This document shows positions 25,204 through 34,857 of a stretch of DNA of 64,000 nt, piece after piece; position 1 is the first letter of the stretch, and each line of letters begins with the position of its first letter. The notes beneath the pieces are model-generated. The model was not told the origin of the DNA, did no database searches, and saw only the letters and a program-made list of their open reading frames with translations. Position numbers and translations under genes: made by a program. The stretch is taken from positions 1 to 64,000 of the forward strand of contig NZ_JAPRAQ010000019.1 of NCBI RefSeq assembly GCF_029989365.1, read 5' to 3'. Source of the stretch: Bradyrhizobium sp. Arg816. GTDB taxonomy: Bacteria; Pseudomonadota; Alphaproteobacteria; Rhizobiales; Xanthobacteraceae.

Positions 25204-26523
25204 ATGACAACCACGATGGGCTCGGACGAGCAGCCGCAGAGCTATTTTCCGCGCTGGAAATTCAAGGCCTCGGGCGTGATCATGCCGGAGGAGCGGCTGT
25301 CATGGGGCCAGACCATCATCTCCGGTCTCCAGCATTGCATCGCAATGTCGGGCTCGACGATCATCGCGCCGCTGCTGATGGGGTTCGATCCCAATGTTGC
25401 GGTCCTGTTCTCCGGCATCGGCACGCTGATCTTCTTCGTCATCGTCGCGGGGCGCGTGCCGAGCTATCTCGGCTCGAGCTTCGCGTTCATCGCCGTCGTC
25501 ATCGCCGCCACCGGCTATGCCGGGCAGGGGCCGAATCCAAATCTCTCCGTCGCGCTCGGCGGCATCGTTGGTGCCGGCGTGCTCTACGGCGTAATCGCGC
25601 TGATCGTGATGTGGTCGGGCGTCGGCTGGGTCGAGCGCCTGATGCCGCCGGCCGTTACCGGCGCCGTGGTCGCCGCGATCGGCCTCAATCTCGCGCCCGT
25701 GGCGGTCAAGGCGGTGAGCGCAGGCGCGTTCGACACCTGGATCGGGCTCGCGACCGTTCTGATCATCGGTGTGGTGGCCGTTGCCGCTCCGGGCCTGTGG
25801 CGCCGCCTGCCGATCATCCTCGGTGCGGTGGGTGGATATCTCCTGTACCTGCTGTTCGCGAACGGCCTCGGCTTCGGCAAGCCGATCGACTTCGCCCAGC
25901 TTTCGGCCGCGCCGTGGCTTGGCATGCCGAGCTTCACCACACCGACGTTCCACGCCGATGCAATCTTTCTGATTGCGCCGGTGGCGGTCATTCTGGTCGC
26001 CGAGAACCTCGGTCACATCAAGGCCGTCGGCGCCATGACGGGCCGGAGCCTCGATGGCTATCTCGGCCGCGCGCTGTTCGCCGACAGCCTCGCGACCATC
26101 GTGGCGGCCAGCGGCGGCGGCACCGGCGTCACCACCTATGCCGAGAACATCGGCGTCATGGCGGCGACGAAGGTCTATTCAACCTTGCTGTTCGCGTTTG
26201 CCGCGACGGTCTCGATCCTGCTCGGCTTCTCGCCGAAATTCGGCGCACTGATCCTGTCGATTCCCGGTCCCGTCATCGGCGGCCTGTCGATCGTGCTGTT
26301 CGGATTGATCGCCGCGATGGCCGGACGGATCTGGGTCGAGAACAAGGTCGACTTCGCCAATCCCGCCAACCTGATCACCGTCGCCGTGGCGCTGACCGCG
26401 GGCGCGGGTGACCTCACGCTCAAATTCGGCGCGTTCACGATCGGCGGGATCGGCACGGCGACCTTCGGCGCCATCATCCTCTACCAGATCCTGACCTCGC
26501 CGCTCGCACGCCCCGCCGACTGA
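25204..26523 (+). CDS. Uracil/xanthine-type NCS2 permease (RutG/UraA-like)
   Basis: A 439-aa nucleobase:cation symporter-2 protein with about 12-14 hydrophobic segments. Typical landmarks are GLQHCIAMSGSTIIAPLLMG near the N-terminus, the substrate-binding segment VAENLGHIKAVGAMTGRSLD, and the following SGGGTGVTTYAENIGVMAAT. The wording of the last block fits uracil/pyrimidine carriers better than xanthine ones. It is divergent from dctA. The start is an ATG after GGGGGGAAT. Confidence 0.9.
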   Translation: MTTTMGSDEQPQSYFPRWKFKASGVIMPEERLSWGQTIISGLQHCIAMSGSTIIAPLLMGFDPNVAVLFSGIGTLIFFVIVAGRVPSYLGSSFAFIAVVIAATGYAGQGPNPNLSVALGGIVGAGVLYGVIALIVMWSGVGWVERLMPPAVTGAVVAAIGLNLAPVAVKAVSAGAFDTWIGLATVLIIGVVAVAAPGLWRRLPIILGAVGGYLLYLLFANGLGFGKPIDFAQLSAAPWLGMPSFTTPTFHADAIFLIAPVAVILVAENLGHIKAVGAMTGRSLDGYLGRALFADSLATIVAASGGGTGVTTYAENIGVMAATKVYSTLLFAFAATVSILLGFSPKFGALILSIPGPVIGGLSIVLFGLIAAMAGRIWVENKVDFANPANLITVAVALTAGAGDLTLKFGAFTIGGIGTATFGAIILYQILTSPLARPAD

Positions 26524-26596
26524 ATCCCTGCGATGCGCCAGCGGGATGGAACAAAACGCCGGTTCCATCCATGATGATTCATTCTGGAGAAAGCTC

Positions 26597-27433
26597 ATGC
26601 CACAGACCGATCGCTCAACCACCTTTTCCTCGCGCCTCGTCGGCCAATACGCGCTGGTGACCGGTGCCTCCCAGGGCATCGGCCGCGCCGTCGCCATCCG
26701 GCTCGCGCAGGAGGGCGCGACCGTCGCCATCAACTATGTCGATCATCCCGAGAGGGCCGAGGAAACACTTGCGCTTGCAAGGACAGGATCGGCTGACCGC
26801 GGCCACGGCAAGCTCGATCATGTCGTCGTCAAGGCCGATGTCAGCAATGAGCAGGAGGTCGGTGCGATGTTCGAGACGGTGCTTTCGCGCTGGAAGCGGC
26901 TCGACTGTCTCGTCAACAACGCCGGCTTCCAGCGGGAGTCGCCGAGCGAGGCGCTCGACATCGACACCTACCGCCGCATCATCGACGTCAACCTCAACGG
27001 CGCCGTGCTCTGCGCGCAGAAGGCGCTCGCCCATTTCGTCGCGCGCGGGGCAGGCGGCAGCATCATCAACTGCTCCAGCGTCCACCAGATCATTCCGAAG
27101 CCTGGCTATCTCGCTTATTCGATCAGCAAGGGCGGCATCGCCAATCTGACGCGTACGCTGGCGCTCGAATTCGCCGGCCGCGGCATTCGTGTCAATGCGG
27201 TCGGCCCCGGCGCGATCGACACGCCGATCAACGCGGCGTGGACGGGTGATCCCGCCAAGCGCGGCGTCGTCACCAGTCACATTCCGCTGGGACGGGTCGG
27301 CACGCCGGAAGAGATCGCCGCCGTGTTCGCCTTCCTCGCCTCGGATGAAGCGAGCTACATCACGGGCCAGACCATCTATGCCTGCGGAGGCCTGACGCTG
27401 TTCCCGGAGTTTCGGGACAATTGGGCGAGCTAG
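26597..27433 (+). CDS. Short-chain dehydrogenase/reductase
   Basis: A 278-aa classical SDR. The cofactor motif TGASQGIGRAVAIRLA (about 22-37), NNAG, the catalytic Ser in NCSSVHQ, and the YSISK motif are all intact, followed by VNAVGPGAIDTPIN. It is probably NAD(P)-dependent; similar proteins are annotated glucose or sugar dehydrogenases. The ATG at 26597 was chosen because CTGGAGAAAG precedes it. It lies 74 bp after the permease gene; a functional link to it is not evident. Confidence 0.9.
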   Translation: MPQTDRSTTFSSRLVGQYALVTGASQGIGRAVAIRLAQEGATVAINYVDHPERAEETLALARTGSADRGHGKLDHVVVKADVSNEQEVGAMFETVLSRWKRLDCLVNNAGFQRESPSEALDIDTYRRIIDVNLNGAVLCAQKALAHFVARGAGGSIINCSSVHQIIPKPGYLAYSISKGGIANLTRTLALEFAGRGIRVNAVGPGAIDTPINAAWTGDPAKRGVVTSHIPLGRVGTPEEIAAVFAFLASDEASYITGQTIYACGGLTLFPEFRDNWAS

Positions 27434-27521
27434 ATTTGATCAGCTTCGACTGCGGGGGGCTGGCGCACGTTGCGGCGGCGGACATCTGGCAAAACGACAC
27501 GGCGCAGACTACATCTGCGCC

Positions 27522-28343
27522 ATGGCAAAACCTCCGCAGGCAAACCGTTCGCTCGAGGATTTCGTCGGTCGGCACGAACGTCTGTTCGTGCTGACCGGCG
27601 CCGGCTGCAGCACCAATTCGGGCATTCCCGATTACCGCGACAGCCATGGCAATTGGAAGCGGACCCAGCCGGTCAATTTCCAGGCCTTCATGTCGGAGGA
27701 GCCTACGCGCCAGCGCTATTGGGCGCGCAGCCTGATCGGCTGGCGGCGGTTCGGCCAGGCGAGGCCGAACGATGCGCATCATGCGCTGGCCCGGCTCGAG
27801 GCGAGCGGGCGCTGCGAGATGCTGCTGACCCAGAACGTCGACCGGCTGCATCAGTCCGCCGGCCACCGGCAGGTGATCGATTTGCATGGCCGGCTCGATC
27901 TGGTCCGCTGCATGGGCTGCGGGGCGAAGACCCCGCGCAACGAATTCCAGGACAGGCTCGGCCGTGCCAATGCGGAATGGCTGACGCTCGACGCCGCGGA
28001 TGCGCCTGATGGTGACGCCGATCTCGAGCATGCGGATTTCTCGTCGTTCAAGGTGCCGGCCTGCGAAGCCTGCGGCGGCATCCTCAAGCCCGACGTGGTG
28101 TTCTTCGGCGAGAACGTTCCGCGCGACGTGGTGGCCACCGCGCAGGATCATCTGGCGCAGGCCGACGCCATGCTGATCGTCGGCTCCTCGCTGATGGTCT
28201 ATTCCGGTTTCCGCTTCGTGCGGGCGGCCGCAAACCGGCAAATTCCCATCGCCGCGGTCAATCTCGGACGCACCCGCGCCGACGATCTCCTCACGCTCAA
28301 GGTCGAGGAGCGCTGCGAGGCGGCGCTTGCATTCCTGCTCTGA
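27522..28343 (+). CDS. Sir2-family NAD-dependent protein deacylase
   Basis: A 273-aa sirtuin. The NAD site is VLTGAGCSTNSGIPDYRD, the ribose/nicotinamide segment is TQNVD, and the catalytic His is in DLHGRL. Two CxxC pairs (VRCMGC and PACEAC) hold the structural zinc. The ending VVFFGENVP and GSSLMVYSGF are usual. The long insert between the zinc pairs and the overall pattern fit class II (SIRT4-like) enzymes. It would remove acyl groups from lysines in the cytoplasm; targets are unknown. Confidence 0.92.
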   Translation: MAKPPQANRSLEDFVGRHERLFVLTGAGCSTNSGIPDYRDSHGNWKRTQPVNFQAFMSEEPTRQRYWARSLIGWRRFGQARPNDAHHALARLEASGRCEMLLTQNVDRLHQSAGHRQVIDLHGRLDLVRCMGCGAKTPRNEFQDRLGRANAEWLTLDAADAPDGDADLEHADFSSFKVPACEACGGILKPDVVFFGENVPRDVVATAQDHLAQADAMLIVGSSLMVYSGFRFVRAAANRQIPIAAVNLGRTRADDLLTLKVEERCEAALAFLL

Positions 28344-28476
28344 GCGCGCGGGCCGCACCCTTCTACCGCATAGGTGCCACGCAAAACGGCTCGGACGCTT
28401 CACCCCGGGCGTTGTCGCTGGTATGAAAATTGCTGCGGTTTTCGCGCAGTTTATCGGTCAGCACGGAGAATTTGGA

Positions 28477-30561
28477 ATGCTTGAGGGAGCCGAGGTGCGG
28501 CTTGCCGTTGATATCGGTGGCACGTTCACCGACATCGTGCTGGACGTGGGGCATGATCGCAAGACGCGCAAGGTGCTGACGACGCCGCAGCGGCCCGAGC
28601 AGGCGGTGCTGGACGGCATGCGTCTCATTCTCACTGACGCGCGCGCGCATATCAGCGACATCGACGTCTTCATTCACGGCACGACGCTCGCGACCAATGC
28701 GATCATCGAGCGCCGCGGCGCCAAGACCGCGCTGATTGCGACCGACGGCTTTCGCGACGTGCTCGATATCGGCACCGAGAGCCGCTATGACCAGTACGAT
28801 CTCAGCATCGACAAGCCGAGGCCGCTGGCGCCGCGGTCGCTCCGCTTCACCGTGCCTGAGCGGATCGACGCGCACGGCGCCGTTCGTCTCCCGTTGGACG
28901 AAGCAGCGGTCCGCGCACTCGCGCCAAAATTGCGCGCGCTGAGCGTCGAGAGCGTCGCAATCGCCTTTCTGCACTCCTATGCCAATCCCGAGCACGAGCG
29001 CCGCACGGCCGCGATCCTCGGCGAGGAGATGCCCGGCATCTCCGTGACCGTGTCCTCCGCGGTGTGTCCGGAGATCCGCGAATACGAGCGCACGTCGACC
29101 GCAGTTGCCAACGCCTATGTGCAACCCCTGATCGACGGTTATCTCGCCCGCATGGCGGATGCCTTGCAGGTCGAGCAGTTCCGCGGCGCGATCTATCTCG
29201 TCACCTCCGGCGGCGGCGTCACCTCGATCGAGACGGCGCGGCGCTTTCCGGTGCGCCTCGTCGAATCCGGTCCCGCCGGCGGCGCGATCTTCGCGGCGCA
29301 GATCGCGGCGCGGCTTGGCGAGAGCAAGGTGCTGTCCTTCGACATGGGCGGCACGACCGCAAAAATCTGCCTGATCGAAAAATACCAGCCCGAGACCTCG
29401 CGCGTGTTCGAGGTCGATCGTGCGGCGCGCTTCCTGAAGGGCTCCGGCCTGCCGGTGCGCATCCCCGTGATCGAGATGGTCGAGATCGGCGCCGGCGGCG
29501 GCTCGATCGCGCATGTCGATGCGATGAAGCGCGTCACCGTCGGCCCCGAGAGCGCCTCGTCGGAGCCGGGCCCTGCCTGCTACGGCCGCGGCGGCCAGCG
29601 TCCGGCCGTGACGGATGCGGACGTAGCCCTCGGTATGATCGATCCTGATGCCTTCGCGGGCGGCACGATCAAGCTCAGCCCGGAGCTTTCGAAGGCGGCG
29701 CTGTTGCGCGCCGTCGGTGAGCCGCTGGGGCTGTCGGCGGAAACCGCGGCCTATGCCGTGCACGAGGTCGTCTGCGAGAACATGGCGAGCGCGGCGCGCG
29801 TGCATGCGGTCGAGCGCGGCGAGATCGTCGGCCAGCACACGCTGATCGCCTTCGGTGGCGCGGCGCCGCTGCATGCGGCGCGCGTCGCCGAGAAGATCGG
29901 CGTCTCCAGGGTCATCGTGCCCTCGAATGCCGGCGTCGGCTCGGCCGTCGGCTTCCTGGCTGCTCCCATTGCCTATGAGCTGGTGCGCAGCCGCCATGTC
30001 CGCCTCGATGATTTCGACACGGAGGGGGTCTCGGAGCTGCTCCAGGAAATGGTGACCGAGGCGCGCGCGCTGGTGGAGCCGGGCGCGGCCGGTGCGCCGG
30101 TGCGCGAACGCCGCGCGGCCTTCATGCGCTATGTCGGCCAGGGCCACGAGATCCCGGTCGAGCTGCCGAACCGGCGGCTGACATCGGCCGATCTCGCCGG
30201 GCTGCGCCAGAAGTTCGAGGCCGACTATTCGGCGATGTTCGAGCGTCCGATCCCAGGCGCCGCAATCGAGGTCCTGAGCTGGTCGGTGCTCGCGACCACC
30301 GATGCGCATAATCCTTCTGTCGTCGCTTCCGTTGCGCGCAAGCCCGCCGGCAAGGCCTCGGGCAGCCGCAAATTCTTCGACGGACGGGCGGGGGAGGTGA
30401 TCGAGATCCCGCTCTATCGCCGCGAGGACATGGCACCGGGCGCGACCATTGCCGGCCCCGCCGTGATCGCCGAGGACGAGACGTCCACCTTCGTCTCCAA
30501 CAGTTTTGACGCCCATATCGACGGTGCCGGCAGCATCGTCATGGAACGAAAGGCGGCCTGA
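28477..30561 (+). CDS. hyuA: Hydantoinase/oxoprolinase A subunit
   Basis: A 694-aa ATP-binding subunit of the ATP-dependent hydantoinase / 5-oxoprolinase / acetone-carboxylase family. The start ATG follows CACGGAGAA and leads into EVRLAVDIGGTFTDIVLD, the actin-like phosphate 1 motif. Further ATPase segments are VLSFDMGGTTAKICLIE and AFGGAAPLHAARVAEKIG. It needs the B subunit encoded 2 bp downstream. The pair would open a lactam or imide ring such as an N-methylhydantoin or 5-oxoproline using ATP. It is not linked to the ATP-independent set at 2-8 kb. Confidence 0.93.
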   Translation: MLEGAEVRLAVDIGGTFTDIVLDVGHDRKTRKVLTTPQRPEQAVLDGMRLILTDARAHISDIDVFIHGTTLATNAIIERRGAKTALIATDGFRDVLDIGTESRYDQYDLSIDKPRPLAPRSLRFTVPERIDAHGAVRLPLDEAAVRALAPKLRALSVESVAIAFLHSYANPEHERRTAAILGEEMPGISVTVSSAVCPEIREYERTSTAVANAYVQPLIDGYLARMADALQVEQFRGAIYLVTSGGGVTSIETARRFPVRLVESGPAGGAIFAAQIAARLGESKVLSFDMGGTTAKICLIEKYQPETSRVFEVDRAARFLKGSGLPVRIPVIEMVEIGAGGGSIAHVDAMKRVTVGPESASSEPGPACYGRGGQRPAVTDADVALGMIDPDAFAGGTIKLSPELSKAALLRAVGEPLGLSAETAAYAVHEVVCENMASAARVHAVERGEIVGQHTLIAFGGAAPLHAARVAEKIGVSRVIVPSNAGVGSAVGFLAAPIAYELVRSRHVRLDDFDTEGVSELLQEMVTEARALVEPGAAGAPVRERRAAFMRYVGQGHEIPVELPNRRLTSADLAGLRQKFEADYSAMFERPIPGAAIEVLSWSVLATTDAHNPSVVASVARKPAGKASGSRKFFDGRAGEVIEIPLYRREDMAPGATIAGPAVIAEDETSTFVSNSFDAHIDGAGSIVMERKAA

Positions 30562-30563
30562 TC

Positions 30564-32222
30564 ATGAGCAAGGCAAATGGCGCGAGCCTGATCGATCTTC
30601 AGATCATGTGGCACCGGCTGATCGCCGTGGTCGAGGAGCAGGCGCAGGTGCTGCTCCGCACCGCCTTCAGCCCGATCGTGCGTGAATGCGGCGACCTCTC
30701 CGCCGGCGTGTTCGACCTCAGGGGGCGGATGCTGGCGCAGGCGGTGACCGGCACGCCAGGCCACGTCAACTCGATGGCGGAATCGGTCAAGCACTTCATC
30801 GCGCATTTCCCGATCGAGACGATGAAGGAAGGCGACGCCTACATCACCAACGATCCCTGGATGGGCACAGGTCATCTCAACGACTTCGTCGTCACCACGC
30901 CCTGCTTCAAGGACGGCAAGCCGGTCGCGCTGTTCTCCTGCACCAGCCATCTCATGGACATCGGCGGCATCGGGTTCGGCCCTGACGCCACCGACGTGTT
31001 CATGGAGGGGCTCTACATCCCCATGCTCAAGCTGATCGACCAGGGCGTCGTCAACGAGACGCTGATGGCGATGATCCGCACCAACACGCGGCTGCCGATC
31101 GACACCGAGGGCGACACCTATTCGCTCGCCGGCTGCAACGACGTCGGCTGCGAACGCCTGGTCGAGATGATGACCGAGTTCGAGATCGACACGCTCGACG
31201 AGCTCGGCGACTACATCTGCGACCGCTCGCGCGAGGCCGTGCTGGCCGAGATCGCAAAACTGCCGAAGGGAAGCTGGCACAACACCATGGTCGTCGATGG
31301 CTATGATGCGCCGGTCACGCTCGCCGCGACGCTGACGATCTCGGATGAGGGTATCCACGTCGATTTCGACGGCACCTCGGCCGCTTCGAAGTTCGGCATC
31401 AACGTGCCCCTGTCCTACACCACGGCCTACACCGTATTCGGCCTCGGCTGCGTCGTCGCCTCGCAGATCCCGAACAATGCCGGCTCGCTCTCGCCGCTGA
31501 CGGTGTCGGCTCCCCCTGGCGCGATCCTGAACGCACCAAAGCCCGCGTCGGTCGCCTCGCGCCACATCATCGGCCAGATGCTGCCCGACGTGGTGTTCGG
31601 CTGCCTGCGCCAGATCATTCCCGAACGAGTGCCGGCGGAAGGCACCTCGTGCCTGTGGAATCTCAATGTCCGCGGCCAGACGCGAAGCGGCGTCGGCGGC
31701 AATTACGGGTTCTCGATGGCGGTGACTTCGAACGGCGGCACCGGTGCGCGCTTTGCGAAGGACGGGCTGTCGGCGACCGCCTATCCCAGCGGCGTGCGCG
31801 GCACGCCGGTCGAGATCGCGGAGACGCAAACGCCGCTGATCTTCTGGCGCAAGGAGCTTCGCCCGGATTCCGGCGGTGCCGGGCGCACCCGCGGCGGTCT
31901 CGGCCAGATCATCGAGGTCGGCAGCGGCATCGATGCACCGTTCGATATCCTGGCTGCGTTCGACCGCATCGATCATCCGCCGCGCGGACGCGATGGCGGC
32001 CAGAATGGCGAGGCCGGATATGTCGGCCTGAAGTCCGGCCAGAAGATGCGCGGCAAGGGTTTTCAGACCGTGCCGCCGGATGACCGGCTGGTGGTGATGA
32101 CGCCGGGCGGTGCCGGCATCGGCGATCCGCGCGAGCGCGATCGCGTGGCGGTCAACGACGATGTCGCAAGCGGCCTGGTGTCTGCCGACAATGCGGTTGC
32201 GATCTATGGACGCGCGAGGTGA
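30564..32222 (+). CDS. hyuB: Hydantoinase/oxoprolinase B subunit
   Basis: A 552-aa partner of the preceding gene. Typical for HyuB are MWHRLIAVVEEQAQVLLRTAFSPIVREC near the N-terminus, YITNDPWMGTGHLNDFVV, and the C-terminal GGGTRGGLG-like segment AGRTRGGLGQIIEV plus MTPGGAGIGDPRERD. The metal- and substrate-binding residues of the family are expected in the ND-GTGH stretch. It is separated from hyuA by 2 bp and should form a complex with it in the cytoplasm. Confidence 0.93.
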   Translation: MSKANGASLIDLQIMWHRLIAVVEEQAQVLLRTAFSPIVRECGDLSAGVFDLRGRMLAQAVTGTPGHVNSMAESVKHFIAHFPIETMKEGDAYITNDPWMGTGHLNDFVVTTPCFKDGKPVALFSCTSHLMDIGGIGFGPDATDVFMEGLYIPMLKLIDQGVVNETLMAMIRTNTRLPIDTEGDTYSLAGCNDVGCERLVEMMTEFEIDTLDELGDYICDRSREAVLAEIAKLPKGSWHNTMVVDGYDAPVTLAATLTISDEGIHVDFDGTSAASKFGINVPLSYTTAYTVFGLGCVVASQIPNNAGSLSPLTVSAPPGAILNAPKPASVASRHIIGQMLPDVVFGCLRQIIPERVPAEGTSCLWNLNVRGQTRSGVGGNYGFSMAVTSNGGTGARFAKDGLSATAYPSGVRGTPVEIAETQTPLIFWRKELRPDSGGAGRTRGGLGQIIEVGSGIDAPFDILAAFDRIDHPPRGRDGGQNGEAGYVGLKSGQKMRGKGFQTVPPDDRLVVMTPGGAGIGDPRERDRVAVNDDVASGLVSADNAVAIYGRAR

Positions 32223-32673
32223 GGTGACGGGCTCCGCTATCGCGCGCGTCACGCTGTCCGACCTCGTTATCACGATCGGCTTCGTACGGCCGCTGACGCT
32301 CTGGCGCGGGATCGTCACGGTGCAACCGCGCGTGCCGTTCGGATAACCCGCTTCAGTCCGAAGATCTGTCGGCTGGGACGAAACGGTCAGCGCCACTGCC
32401 GTTTCAAATTCGTGCTGCGCGTCAAATTCGCGCCGCTCGCGCATTCCATCTTTGCGCTCTCCCTCATCCGGCGTACTCTGTGAGAGCGAGCAGGAGTGCA
32501 ACAGCAACCAGTCCAGGAAACGTAGCTCCTTTTGGCGATGTCCGCCGAGAGAGATCGAGAGCTGTTGGCAGCTCATATGCGATGGAGAAGAACCGACACT
32601 TAGCGAGCTGCAAACATCCCTCGCCGCGTCTGCGAGACGCGAGTTCAACAAAACACAAAAGCGGGAGGAACGG
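32223..32673. other. Gene-free 451-bp region before the PQQ dehydrogenase
   Basis: No credible gene is seen. Two copies of TCAAATTCG (32404-32412 and 32422-32430, 18 bp apart) are the only notable direct repeat and could be regulator half-sites. AAAGCGGGAGGAACGG ahead of the dehydrogenase start is a strong ribosome-binding region. The promoter for the dehydrogenase cassette should lie here but no consensus boxes could be assigned. Confidence 0.4.
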
Positions 32674-34389
32674 ATGAAGAAGCGTTGGTGTAAGTTTGGC
32701 CTACCTCTTGTTGCAGGCGCGACGCTGATCGCGTCATCGGCATGGGCCCAAGCCGTGGATACTGCCCGGATCGAGGCCGGCGGTCAGAACGATTGGCTCA
32801 CCTATCACGGCTCATACAAGTCGTATCACTACAGTCCCCTCTCACAGATCAATACCGGTAATGTGAGCAATCTGGGTGTCGCGTGGATCCACATCCCCGG
32901 ACGTTCGACCCGGGGGCTGCAATCGATGCCGCTCGCGGCCGATGGCGTGCTCTACTACACCGGCTCCTATAGCCGCACCTTTGCGCTGAACGGCGCTACC
33001 GGCGAGGTGATCTGGTCCTACTTCCCCGAGCTGGATGAAGCCTTGGTCGCGCGGCAGACCCATTCGCCCTACAATCGCGGTGCTGCCCTCGGCGAGGGAA
33101 AGGTCTATGTCGGGACAATGGATGGCCATCTCATCGCGCTCGACATGAAGACCGGAAAGGTCATGTGGGACACCAAGCTGATTGATTCCCAGAAGCTGAC
33201 CGTTGGGTTCACCGGAGCGCCGCTTTACGCCAAAGGCACGGTGGTGATCGGCTCGCAGGGCGGCGAATGGCCGGGCCGGGGTCCGATCTTCGGTGTAGAT
33301 GCCACCACCGGCAAGAAGAAATGGGAATTCCTGACGGTTGCCGGCACGGACGAGGCCGTGAAGACCTGGGGCAATGACTCCTGGCGGACTGGCGGCGGCG
33401 GCGGATGGATGCCGGGCACCTACGATGCTGAGAACAACACCGTCCTGTGGGGCACTGCCAACCCGGCGCCGCTCTACGACTGGTCGGGAGCCGATTACAA
33501 GACGCAGGGCGCGCGTCCGGGAGACAATCTCTACACCACCTCGGTGATCGCGCTCGATATCGATACCGGCAAGCTGAAATCCTATCACCAAGAGCTGCCT
33601 CATGACGCCTGGGACTTCGACAGCGCGGTCGGCGAGTTCGTGATGCTCGATCGCGACGGCCAGAAGTACGTCGTGCATCCGAACAAGAGCGGATACATCT
33701 TCGTCTATGACCGCAACCTCGGCGTCAAGAACGTCTGGCGGATCACGCAGAACAGCAATTTCGTCAAGGACATTGATCCCAAGACGGGCGAACTGATCGG
33801 CCGTCGCGACTTCTCCGCCGGCAAGGTTTCCGAACCGTTGTGCCCGCACATTTCCGGTGGGGTGAGCTGGAACGCCGGGTCGTACAACCCGAAGACGGGG
33901 CTCTACTACAAGCTCGGCCAGGAATGGTGCATGACGCTCGAAGTTCAGAAGACGACTCCGATCGTTGCTCCTCAGGCTCAGCTCAACATCGGCGCCGACT
34001 TCAAGATCGCGCCGCCGCCTAGCGGTGAGATCTATGGCCATCTCGACGCGCGCGACCCCATCACCGGCGCCAAGAAGTGGGAAGTCCGCTTCCCTGAGCC
34101 ACCGCTCGGAAGCGTATTGTCGACCGGAGGCAATCTGGTGTTCGTGCCGGATTCGCGGGGCACGGTTCATGCCTACGATGCCGACTCCGGTGCCGAGCTG
34201 TGGAGCCACGGCGACGGTACCGGCCATCAGGGCGGCATCATCAGCTATTCCGTGAATGGCAAGCAGTACGTCGCGGTCGTCGCCGGCTTCGGCGGCATGG
34301 CTTCGGATGACTACGCGCCGACCTTCGGCGGTGTCTACAAGAGCATGCCGCGCGACGACGGCGCGCTCATCGTCTACAGCTTGAAGTAG
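32674..34389 (+). CDS. PQQ-dependent alcohol dehydrogenase with lanthanide-type metal site
   Basis: A 571-aa periplasmic quinoprotein: signal peptide to about residue 25 (ASSAWA), then an eight-bladed propeller with repeated W-docking-type strands. Metal ligands by alignment with methanol dehydrogenases are Glu198 (GGEWPG), Asn263 (TANPAP), catalytic Asp314 and an extra Asp316 (PHDAWDFDS). The extra Asp two residues on marks lanthanide-dependent enzymes. The vicinal Cys-Cys before NRG in MxaF/XoxF is replaced here (THSPYNRG). The ATG follows GGGAGG. A cytochrome c and an MxaJ/XoxJ-like protein follow. It is not a close XoxF match; the alcohol substrate is unknown. Confidence 0.9.
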   Translation: MKKRWCKFGLPLVAGATLIASSAWAQAVDTARIEAGGQNDWLTYHGSYKSYHYSPLSQINTGNVSNLGVAWIHIPGRSTRGLQSMPLAADGVLYYTGSYSRTFALNGATGEVIWSYFPELDEALVARQTHSPYNRGAALGEGKVYVGTMDGHLIALDMKTGKVMWDTKLIDSQKLTVGFTGAPLYAKGTVVIGSQGGEWPGRGPIFGVDATTGKKKWEFLTVAGTDEAVKTWGNDSWRTGGGGGWMPGTYDAENNTVLWGTANPAPLYDWSGADYKTQGARPGDNLYTTSVIALDIDTGKLKSYHQELPHDAWDFDSAVGEFVMLDRDGQKYVVHPNKSGYIFVYDRNLGVKNVWRITQNSNFVKDIDPKTGELIGRRDFSAGKVSEPLCPHISGGVSWNAGSYNPKTGLYYKLGQEWCMTLEVQKTTPIVAPQAQLNIGADFKIAPPPSGEIYGHLDARDPITGAKKWEVRFPEPPLGSVLSTGGNLVFVPDSRGTVHAYDADSGAELWSHGDGTGHQGGIISYSVNGKQYVAVVAGFGGMASDDYAPTFGGVYKSMPRDDGALIVYSLK

Positions 34390-34407
34390 TCTGCCTCAAG
34401 CGATCTG

Positions 34408-34437
34408 CCGAGAAGCGGGTGCAAGCCCGCTTCTCGG
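34408..34437 (+). terminator. Perfect 12-bp intercistronic hairpin
   Basis: CCGAGAAGCGGG/CCCGCTTCTCGG (34408-34419 with 34426-34437) with a 6-nt loop, lying 18 bp after the dehydrogenase stop and 41 bp before the cytochrome gene. There is no T-tract, so it may partly terminate or protect the mRNA end and lower the cytochrome level relative to the dehydrogenase. Confidence 0.55.
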
Positions 34438-34478
34438 TCGATTGCAGCGGCCGCGCGTGATTCAGGAATGGAGCGGAC

Positions 34479-34820
34479 GTGTTGAAACTGCATTTGAAGT
34501 CGCTTCCGGCGGTGCTGGGCGCTTCGTTGCTGTGCGTTGTGGTGGCTCGAGCTCAATCTGCCACGCCGGCGCCGGACAACGGGTCGTTGGACGTCGAGCA
34601 ATTGTTCGCGGGGACCTGCGGCTTTTGCCACTCCGACGGCGGCCGGGCTGCTGGCAGGGGACCGCAACTGATGAATTCGCAACGAGACAACGAATTTCTG
34701 CACAACCGTATCAAGATCGGCAAGCAAGGTGCGATGCCGGCATTCGGCGAGAGCTTCAGTGACGCGCAGATCGACCAGATCGTCAAATATATCCGCGCCT
34801 TGAAGCCGCGCGAGGGCTGA
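34479..34820 (+). CDS. Periplasmic c-type cytochrome, partner of the PQQ dehydrogenase
   Basis: A 113-aa protein starting at GTG, with a signal peptide (about 1-25, ending ARAQ). One haem site CGFCH is at residues 47-51, and the methionine ligand is probably that in GAMPAF. Size and placement suit the electron acceptor of the dehydrogenase upstream, comparable to XoxG/MxaG but shorter. It would pass electrons from reduced PQQ to the respiratory chain. Confidence 0.85.
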   Translation: MLKLHLKSLPAVLGASLLCVVVARAQSATPAPDNGSLDVEQLFAGTCGFCHSDGGRAAGRGPQLMNSQRDNEFLHNRIKIGKQGAMPAFGESFSDAQIDQIVKYIRALKPREG

Positions 34821-34857
34821 CCCTCCGGAACCTGATCCATCCAGATGAGGACGCGGC

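Noticed and set aside
28363..30516. 717-aa minus-strand ORF opposite hyuA
   Set aside because: It mirrors hyuA codon bias, is rich in Arg, His and Asp, and has no domain; it is a high-GC antisense shadow.
30414..32651. 745-aa minus-strand ORF opposite hyuB
   Set aside because: It covers a full hyuB gene in antisense with shadow composition and no start signal.
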